Shown here in pieces: positions 36,408-44,600 of a stretch of 64,000 bases of DNA. The position numbers were made by a program, and so were the translations under genes. The first letter of the stretch is position 1, and each line of letters begins with the position of its first letter. Below the pieces are notes generated by a model. It saw only the letters and a program-made list of their open reading frames with translations. It was not told the DNA's origin and ran no database searches. Origin of the DNA: SAR92 clade bacterium H455 (lineage in GTDB: Bacteria; Pseudomonadota; Gammaproteobacteria; Pseudomonadales; Porticoccaceae); NCBI GenBank assembly GCA_024802545.1, contig CP103416.1:372001-436000 (forward strand), given 5' to 3'.

Positions 36408-38055
36408 ATAACTCAAGTTTCGGAGTTCAGTTTAGCTTAAAATCAGTACTCATCACCAATAGATTTGGCTTCTAGCCTCAGCGTGAAGGTATCCATTTGC
36501 ATGACTTGCATAAAGAACTCCTGAACCGTTTTGTCTATTTGGTTCATGATCTCTTGGGCGACGCTGACTCCATATAGCTTGCTGAGCTCATCAAGCGCTC
36601 CCGATATCAGCGCTCTAAAGATAACCCAGAGTCGGCTGGCAAAATCTAAGGTGCACAGACTGTTGATCATGTCGTTACGACTATAACTCAGTCGAGCGGC
36701 ACCTTCCTCGTGTTGAGTCAATAGCAGCAAGCAGAATCGCAGAGCCGTTAAATGGATGGAGGCGATATAAGCACTGTAATGTGTACTCTGCTCTTTAAGG
36801 AACCCAAGCTTTTGTTTCGCTTCCTTAAAGTACACTTCGATTCCCCAGCGTAATGCATAGATTTCGAGTATTCTCTCATCACTGAGGTGAGTGTCGGTGG
36901 ATAAAAACAAGGCCCAATCATGCTTTCCAGCACGCTGTTTTTCTTCGTTAACGCCACGTACAAACAGCAGCTTGACCTTGATCCAGTGATCAGGTGCATC
37001 GAGGGTTTGTGCTAAGTTTAACTCAACGGTGATCGCCTTAGACTGGTATGGCCTGCCCTTAACCTTCTGCCATTGGCCTTTGATGTGATGTTGGTATAGC
37101 TCAGCCGCTGTTGAGAGAACCTTGTCACTACCGGCCACGCGGTAACTCATTTTATTTTTCTTCATACGGACAATGGAGACTAACGATTGCGCTTCCATAA
37201 AGGCCAGCATGGACTTACTGGCAAACCATGAATCGGCTAAAAAATACTGTGCATGAATGCCGGACCGATCGGCTCGCTTAATCATGCCATGGACCATCTC
37301 CGGTTTAGTCATTGACTGCGCATCACGATAACGTTTTGCGGCGATACTGCGACCATCGGCAAAGGCTTTGGTCAGAGGTTGTGATTTAACTCGACTGATA
37401 TAGAGTTCGCTATCTAAAGGGATAAATTGCTTTTCAGTCGCCAGCCCTAGGGTCAGGATTTGCTGCCCCATCACACAACGACCATTGAGGTGATCAAAGT
37501 GGCTAGAGATGCCTGGCATGGTTTTACCGCGCCGTGTTTTAACAGAATCATCAACAACATAGGCGCGTATGGCGCTGTGGTCAGTCAAACTGATGACGGT
37601 CTTCGCTGTTTGAAGGTGCAACTTGCGCCAATCCAGATCTTCCCGATTAAGAAGATCATAAAGGGCATCCTTCTTAGTGATCGAGAAGCTTTGTAACGAC
37701 TCCTTTGAAAACATCGTTAAGCCAGACCCAAAGCAGTAAAAGGTACACTACATCACTGACGGGTGATCCTGAACGCTTTGAAAACCGCGCTTGTTTCAGC
37801 AGTCGATTAAAACCGATGCGCTGCCATGCTTTGCTAAACAGATTATCCACTTGAACATCGTGGCGGCTTAAATACTCAGCGGTGAGCGATGGCAAAACAG
37901 AAGAGGTTGTGTCAGAATTCATACATAGCCTTGGGTGGGTGTTTTGTTTTGTCTAGTTAACTAACATTATACCACGAAAAGGCTATTTTTATTTATATTA
38001 TTCAGTAACTTAAGCTGTATTTTTTGCTGTTTTTGAACCCCGAAACTTGAGTTAT
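36408..38055. mobile_element. IS4-family insertion sequence
   Basis: 1648 bp bounded by perfect 16-bp inverted repeats, ATAACTCAAGTTTCGG at 36408-36423 and its complement at 38040-38055. It carries a minus-strand transposase. No target-site duplication is visible: the flanks are GAGAGTA before and CACAATA after. Confidence 0.92.
36443..37922 (-). pseudogene. IS4-family transposase, split by a frameshift
   Basis: Two overlapping frames encode one protein. The N-terminal 82 residues (MNSDTTSSVLPSL..., 37922-37674) and a 423-residue catalytic part (37714-36443) meet at a four-base run (37708-37711). Removing one base joins them in frame as LNDVSKESLQSFS. The catalytic part has VVDDSVKTRRGK (first Asp), DSWFASK (second Asp) and the YREK signature YALRWGIEVYFKEAK with its Glu. 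Either a programmed +1/-2 shift or, more simply, an inactivating insertion. Transposes by DDE chemistry if functional. Confidence 0.8.
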
Positions 38056-38186
38056 CACAATACATAATGTCTCGAATTCATGCAATTAAGTATGACAATA
38101 GCTCTTTAAATTGATCAAAAAATAACCAATTTATGGTAAGATACAAACTGATTTTTGTGGCAAACCTGACCATGAGGAGAAGTAAA

Positions 38187-38483
38187 ATGATAGAGCGCCA
38201 GAAGCGATTTGCAGCTCATTACGCAGAGACTGGTAACGGTGCAGAAGCCGCTAGAAGGGCAGGCTATTCCGCGGCGGCTGCAAGACAAACTGCTTATAAA
38301 CTTCGCCAAAAAGATAGTATCAAGCAGGCCGTTGAGCGTGAACAGTGGTTCTCGGATCACGATTCGCGGTCCGCTAAACGAAAGGCGACAGATATGCTAA
38401 TTGAGACATTTCATAAAGCGGACAACGCTACCGATATGAGAAAAGCGGTGGATGCCTTATCCAAGCTCCACCGATTAGCATAG
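38187..38483 (+). CDS. Terminase small-subunit-like protein
   Basis: 98 residues; MIERQKRFAAHYAETGNGAEAARRAGYSAAAARQTAYKLRQ is the N-terminal helix-turn-helix of Terminase_2 (TerS), followed by a second helical segment. TerS recognises the pac/cos site in phage packaging. It is shorter than phage TerS (about 150-180) and probably lacks the oligomerisation tail, resembling satellite-encoded forms. ATG 38187 follows GAGGAGAAG. It stands alone opposite a primase gene, with no large subunit nearby. Confidence 0.78.
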   Translation: MIERQKRFAAHYAETGNGAEAARRAGYSAAAARQTAYKLRQKDSIKQAVEREQWFSDHDSRSAKRKATDMLIETFHKADNATDMRKAVDALSKLHRLA

Positions 38484-38507
38484 ATGGCCGGACAGGCCAT
38501 CACTTTT
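38483..38507 (+). terminator. Terminator of the terS-like gene
   Basis: GATGGCC-GGACA-GGCCATC stem followed by ACTTTT at the end of the gene. Confidence 0.65.
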
Positions 38508-38551
38508 ACACTAAATAGAAAAATAAATTAAAGAACACTATTAACAAATTT

Positions 38552-38580
38552 GGGTGGCCGTCATGGCCACCCTGGGTTTT
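38552..38580. terminator. Hairpin between terS-like and primase genes
   Basis: GGGTGGCC-GTCAT-GGCCACCC perfect stem, followed on the plus strand by TGGGTTTT and on the minus strand by AAATTTG. It lies between convergent genes and may serve both. Confidence 0.6.
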
Positions 38581-40675
38581 ACGCTGCATCCCAATCTATT
38601 TCATGGCCAATCTTCTGTTCAAAGTAATTTCTACATGACTCAAGGTCAGAAATCACTAGACAACGACCCCTCTTCTCGTTCGCTACAGTGGTCCGCTTCC
38701 TTTCAATAGGCGCCCATTGCTTAAGGATGGTCACAAACTGGTTACAACTTGCTACCTGACCATACCCATACCGGTCTCCCTTGGCGAATGCTTGATATAT
38801 TTCAAACAGAGTCATTGTAGAGATTAAAGTACCCATTACTGCTATTGGTGAAACATACTTTTCTAAACTCACTTGATTGTCACCCTCAATCAGAATGTCA
38901 TACCACCACTGTGCCACTGACGGGAGACTTAACTGCTTCTGTTCCAGCAGACCTTCTGTTACTGGATAGCGCCTGACATTGAACTGGCTTAAATCGAAGT
39001 TCATCAGAGTATGCATCAACGCTTGGACTCCACCATTGCGCATCTCAGTATTTATGGCGGCAAAATAGCTATGATCTTCAGCCCTTGTCTCATCGATGTT
39101 TAACACACAAAATCGACGCTCTTTTTCTCCAGTTGGTACGGCCCAATCCTCATTGGTCGCGAAAATAAACCGAGCATAGTTATTCACGATAACCGGATCC
39201 TTGAACTTTGCCTCCATCATGCGACGCGTTTCGGTGATGATTCCTTTGAGTTGTGCCGCATCTCTCTTATTACCGCCCCACACTATTTCGTCAGCAAAAA
39301 CCACCAATGCTGAAGACAGATGAGCGTTAAACTTTCCAAGTAAGTGATCCATATGCACAAGATGTTGGAAGTGATCTCCAAAGATTTTGCCAAAGTGCTG
39401 AGCAAAAGTGCCTTTACCTGTACCCTGGTAGCCTCGAAGAACCAATGCTACGCCAGGCAACTCTGTGGGTTTTTGAATAGCATGTGCCATCCAGCCCATA
39501 ACATAGTCATACACGGTTTGATCGCCGGCGCAGATAATCTCTTTGACGTGTCGAAGATATAAATCACATTTCCCTGCGACTGGTTCAACGGATAACCCTT
39601 TGAACAGGTTGTATGACGTACTAGGGCAACGTCCTGAAGGGTCAAATACCAACTTGTCATATCGCCTAGTATCGTCAGACTCAATCCATATTTTTGCAGC
39701 GGCTCTGCGACCAATCTTTAAGTTAGCGTGGCGCAAACAAAAATCTTTAAAGCCCATAAAAGTTGGGGTTTCATCCTCCCTGACGATAACTGTCTTACCA
39801 CCAATCATCACAACAGCATGATGGTCATTGAGTTGTTTCAGTATATGGCGCGACTCGCCGTGTTCAGCTTCATCTTTCGCTTTAATCCTATGGTAGGTCG
39901 ATATTATCTCCTCATCAGGCAGCGGTGGTGTATTAAGTGTATTCCAGTCCATGAGTGCTTGGATAGCTGCAGTATCAGGCTGACAATCATAGATCAGTCC
40001 ACCTGCGAGACTAGTCAGAGCTGTATTGCGTGAACCCTCGGTACAGCCCATTTTCAGTGAATAGCGAGCAGTCACCTCATTTACAGGGGTTAAACTAGAA
40101 ATGGCATTCTTCATGTCCGCAAATGAATACCGATTCACTTGATCAGGACAGTCAATAGTGACCATAAATGGATCGCCTTTCAGGTGATAGAAGCCGGGAA
40201 CTCGCATAATTCGACCTAAGTCACAAACGGCGGGATCGGAATCTAAGATCTGAGCCAGTTTCTGCTGCATCGGTTTGAACTGATCCAGAGGGCAGTCATC
40301 AATTAACCAATAAGCGTGATGCTTGCCTGGACTGGTGTTTACCGAAAAGCTTGGTTTTAGTGGTATACGATCAAGATTGCTCAGTGGCGATGCATCAAAG
40401 TCCGCGAATAATGCACGCACTCGAGTGACATTTGCGCCTTTGATGTCTTTACCATCAGTCTCGTTGACAGTGACAAATATGTCATAACCTGCCTTATTGA
40501 GGGCGTTCAGTTTTTTACGATGGTCTTCGAGGCTGCCGCGGAAAGACGTTATGCCACCAGATCCAATAGCTCGCCAGTCATAATCGCGGTTTGGGGCGTT
40601 GAGTAATGAAAAGAATACAGATGCGTCGTTGCTCTCTGTTAAAACAGAGCCAAAATTTGTTTCTAGATCTTTCAT
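38579..40675 (-). CDS. Phage/satellite primase-helicase
   Basis: A 698-residue replication protein. The RepB-like primase region (about 1-200) has FADFDASP with the catalytic acidic pair, LKPSFSVNTSPGKHHAYWLI and CDLGRIMRVPGFYH. A PriCT-like helical segment follows (about 210-270), then a DUF5906/SF3 helicase with Walker A GYQGTGKGTFAQHFG (about 425), Walker B VVFADE and sensor FATNE. It would start replication of a satellite or phage genome. ATG 40675 follows AGAGAGAG, which can be folded into a stem with TTGCTCT upstream. It faces the terS-like gene; palindromes at 40731-40818 lie in its leader. Confidence 0.9.
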   Translation of the reverse strand: MKDLETNFGSVLTESNDASVFFSLLNAPNRDYDWRAIGSGGITSFRGSLEDHRKKLNALNKAGYDIFVTVNETDGKDIKGANVTRVRALFADFDASPLSNLDRIPLKPSFSVNTSPGKHHAYWLIDDCPLDQFKPMQQKLAQILDSDPAVCDLGRIMRVPGFYHLKGDPFMVTIDCPDQVNRYSFADMKNAISSLTPVNEVTARYSLKMGCTEGSRNTALTSLAGGLIYDCQPDTAAIQALMDWNTLNTPPLPDEEIISTYHRIKAKDEAEHGESRHILKQLNDHHAVVMIGGKTVIVREDETPTFMGFKDFCLRHANLKIGRRAAAKIWIESDDTRRYDKLVFDPSGRCPSTSYNLFKGLSVEPVAGKCDLYLRHVKEIICAGDQTVYDYVMGWMAHAIQKPTELPGVALVLRGYQGTGKGTFAQHFGKIFGDHFQHLVHMDHLLGKFNAHLSSALVVFADEIVWGGNKRDAAQLKGIITETRRMMEAKFKDPVIVNNYARFIFATNEDWAVPTGEKERRFCVLNIDETRAEDHSYFAAINTEMRNGGVQALMHTLMNFDLSQFNVRRYPVTEGLLEQKQLSLPSVAQWWYDILIEGDNQVSLEKYVSPIAVMGTLISTMTLFEIYQAFAKGDRYGYGQVASCNQFVTILKQWAPIERKRTTVANEKRGRCLVISDLESCRNYFEQKIGHEIDWDAA

Positions 40676-40730
40676 GTGTTGCTCTCTCTTTTTACAGAGC
40701 AAACGGCCCCTCTTTACTCAAAAGAAGGAG

Positions 40731-40818
40731 TGAGTCATTGTGACTCAGTTGGGACTAGACGTGATCCGATCTTATCTAGGTGGTGGCTATCGATGTGGGG
40801 GCCGTAGGTAATACCTAC
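40731..40818. promoter_or_regulatory. Two palindromes in the primase upstream region
   Basis: TGAGTC-ATTGT-GACTCA (40731-40747) and GTAGGT-AAT-ACCTAC (40804-40818) are perfect 6-bp inverted repeats 56-143 bases before the primase start, so candidate repressor operators. The rest of 40819-41148 shows no supportable gene. Confidence 0.5.
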
Positions 40819-41148
40819 ACACTAATTTACTTGCCCATCGTTATCTAATATTTAATGGTCTAGCTTGATATTCTGATTCATATTTAGTCGGGGACGGCAA
40901 TAAATTCCTTTTGCTGACTGTGATATAATACCCTATATAGTAGATCGTGCAACCCAGAATCACAAAATGTAGTGTTTTTTTGGTAACAGTAGGGGTTTTT
41001 AGGTTCGAAGCCGATACAAGGTTCCAGGGCTAAATTCGAAAACAAGGTTCCAAATGGATAAAAGGGGGAAGGTGGGCCTTCTCGCCGGGGTGGGGTAGAT
41101 ATATTGAGCGGTAAGTAAATCGCGAAAAATTTTCTGTAAAAATTCAGC

Positions 41149-41364
41149 CTACCTATGACGGTCAAGAGCACCTTGATAAACCACCCGAGTCGCCTCATCC
41201 ATAACGCACATCAATGTCTGCTCAAACGTACTCGTCAACAGTGCTTTTACTGCAATATCAGCGGCTAACGCCATTGGCCACTTATAAACACCGGTTCCCA
41301 TAGAAACAAAGGCAATGCGGTGCAACACCTTATTGATGCAGGAGTATCCTGTAATGCGTGCGTA
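41149..41364 (-). pseudogene. Macrodomain (ADP-ribose hydrolase-like) C-terminal remnant
   Basis: A minus-strand frame of 71 codons contains HRIAFVSMGTGVYKWPMALAADIAVKAL and later VMDEATRVVYQGAL, close to the GxxTGVYxYP loop and C-terminal helix of Appr-1-p-processing macrodomain proteins such as YmdB. It is closed upstream by stops within 10 codons of the homology and has no start or N-terminal half. A decayed gene, probably from an earlier cargo set. The family call is inferred from the loop motif. Confidence 0.6.
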
Positions 41365-41656
41365 TCAGTATCATTCTCAGATGCAGAGGGCATTAAATCT
41401 GTGAAGAAAAAACTAGACTCTATGTATCTGTGTATAATAAGGTCCCTTGAATTCGAGAAAATTAAATTGTTCCCAAAGGTAGGAAAGCGACTTATAGCTG
41501 AGGGCCTAAAAGCCAATCAGGGTATTTCTTGTGCGACCTAACTCATATACTTCCAGCTCATAAGGGTTAGCCCGTCGAACGAAGAAAATTGGAATTGAAG
41601 AAGGGAGATCTTGGATCCAGTATCTTTATTTGAACGAATTGATGGAGGAAAAGTAA

Positions 41657-44600
41657 GTGCATCCATATGCGGAGCTGATTAAAGAAAAGATTTTAAGCCT
41701 GCGTCCCAAACTAATGGACACATCAAGGCGCAATTCATTAATCAATAATACAATGTCCGCCCGAGCAACGTCATTTATCCGCATTGTTGATGAAAAGCCG
41801 CAGAATATTTTTGACAAACTAGTTAATGATGAGGCTAAGCTGGTCTTGTCTGCTCTTCCTTCCTTGGAAGAAGATCCACTGGACGAAAACAATCGTGAAT
41901 TCCAAGAGGCGTTACAGGTGTCTTACGCCGCCGATAATAAATATCGAGAATTTATTGATAATATTGATTCAGATAACGATGAAAACGCCTTTGAAAAGCT
42001 TGCTGAGGCTGACAGAGAATTAAAAGATCGCACTCGAGAATTATTGGGGTATGCCCCGAGGATTACTTCGCCGGAGGCAAAATCCCTCGCCACGCATGCG
42101 AGGAATCATGGCATCGAACCAAGTTTCGAGCTGCCAGCGCAAGACTACCAAGCCCATGATGAAAGGCATGAAGATAACGAATTACAGACTTTAGTATTAA
42201 AAAAACAGCTTGATGCTCGCCTGGCTAGAATTCGCTCACGAGACATTACAATGTCTGAAGAAAGAGGCCTAAAAACGCTTTACTTAACTTTAGGTTTTCT
42301 TGTTTGGAAAGATCCCGCATCTAGTGACCCCCTAGCTCAATTCAAGTCACCGCTAATACTCCTTCCGATTACTCTAGATAGTGAAGCGACATCTCAAGGA
42401 AAGGAGTTTTCAATAAGCTCACGAGATGATCCTATCTTCAATCCAGTTCTAAAACATAAGTTAAGTACTGAACTAGGAATCGAACTATGGGAGCCTGAAA
42501 ATCAGTTTACCGATCTCGATATAGAAAAATATTTTTCATATTTAATGGAAATATTTTCCGACTCGCCTGGATGGAGAGTTTCGAGACAAGCGGTCATAGG
42601 CGTCTATCCTTTCCAAGGAATAGAGTTATACAATGATATCAATCCCGAGGAGTTAGATTTTTCAAAATTTGACATTATTTCGCAGTTATTTTCGCGTACA
42701 AATTCATCGGGGGAGGAGTCTTCTTATCAACAATATACAGAAGAGGATATTGAAACTGACCAGGCTCAATTACTAGTCCCGAAATTAGTAGTTGATGCCG
42801 ATTCATCTCAATTTCTATCGTTGATGAAGGTGGCGTCAGGCCAAAATATCGCTCTCGAAGGCCCTCCTGGTTCGGGAAAAAGTCAAACTATTGTAAATTT
42901 AATTGCTAATGCTATCAGTCAAAACAAGAAGGTCCTTTTTGTCGCCCAAAAAGGCACTGCCCTTGAAGTGGTTCTTTCTCGAATGGCAGCACTCAATCTT
43001 GATTCACTGGTATTACCCTTGATGGGGCGAAAAGGGGATAAGGAAAAGTTTTATGAGGCACTCCAGCTCCGTCTTTCTTTATCGTCGCAGCAGTCAAATA
43101 AAAATATATCATTTGAAGCTATTAAGGATGATATTACAGCTAAGAAAAATAACATATCGAGGTATATAGGAACTCTAAAATCGAATGTTGCAGGAACGTC
43201 TATAACGGTCCATCAGGTTCTTGGCCTTGCTACTGCCAAAAAAGAGAGCTCCCAAAGAAGTAGTGAAAGCTATGCACATCTTTTGCCAGATTTTTCAGTT
43301 TTGGATCGGCACTTAGATATTGGGTTTGTCGAAAGAATATCTACTAAGGTGGAGTCTTGGGGTAGCCAATTATTGGAGGCCAAGCTAGTTGAACTTTCGG
43401 TATGGCCATACTTAAGTGGGGACAACCTTGATCATTTGCTACTTGAAAAAATAGCTAGTCAAGCCAGAGTTTTACAATCTGAGTTAGCTTTGCTCATAAA
43501 TAACGAGTCTCCTGATAACTTTGACTCGCTAACGGCCCTCATGACCAATTCCAGTGATGAGCTGAGTCTAAGTTTGGTTGCAGAATCTTGTAGAAATATT
43601 CCAAATCTGAAAGATTCTTGGCTGATAGTGATTAACGATAAGGACGTCTTTGTTGATTCTCTAAATGAATATTTAAATCTTATGTCAGCGAAGGAAAATC
43701 TCACTGACTCCACCGGGATTTCCTGGGAATTGCTTAGTGACCTCGCCAAACATGGATCAGAGTTCGAGATGTTACTGAATATTTCTGAAAAATCGCAAAT
43801 GGAAAATATCTCCCATGACATCATAGTTGATATTAAAAAGAAAAATATCGAAACTCTAGATAAACTTCAAAATGTAAAATTGTCCGTATCAAAATTCGAA
43901 TCACAAACGGAAGTTGATTCACCAAGCCTACAAGAGATGAAGTTATTATCTGTGTTAGCAGCAGAGTTCCCTATTCTCCGTGACCCAAAGATATCTCATG
44001 AAATAAGTTCTCATGGCATAGATGAATTGATGAATACCGCTATTGAAGCGCGTGATATTTTAGCAACGATTAAGACTAACGTTATATCTATCGATCTGAT
44101 GCCATCACGCCAGCGACTTTTCGAAATGCATGCAATAGTGCGAGATTCAGGGTCTCTAAGCGCATTTTCAGCCCATTTTAGAAAATGTAAAAAAGAATGT
44201 AATGCTATTTTTGGATCTTCTAAATTTATAAAAAGTACTGCCGAATTTTACTTAAGTGAATTATTGGATGCGCAAAAGGCTTGGAATAAAAGATCTATTG
44301 AAGCTATTTTTGGGACTGTCATAGATAAAGATACCAGAAGTAAAGTGATTGAAGTTCAAAAAAGTTTAGCCTTGATCTCGGAAAAGTTGGCGGCTTATAA
44401 AATTTCGATACCGGAATTTTTAAAATTACTGTCACCCACAGTGCTGTCTTTCTTTGACAAACATCAGCTGGTTTTTATCGATGTTGGGTTTAACTGGAGC
44501 TGGGGAGATCTCGATACCCGAATAGCTACGCATGAGGCAATAATCGCAAATACTACTGAGTTATTGGATAGTGAGCTTCTGTCTACTCTTGACAAAGCTG

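Noticed and set aside
40884-41198. A 104-residue minus-strand frame, MRRLGWFIKV...
   Set aside because: It overlaps the macrodomain remnant's reading frame on the same strand, has no ribosome-binding sequence and an unlike-protein composition.
41265-41541. Overlapping 70-80-residue frames on both strands (41320-41541 plus, 41265-41516 minus)
   Set aside because: They overlap each other, have no ribosome-binding sequence, and the region also carries macrodomain remnant DNA. I see no family match or conserved start for either.
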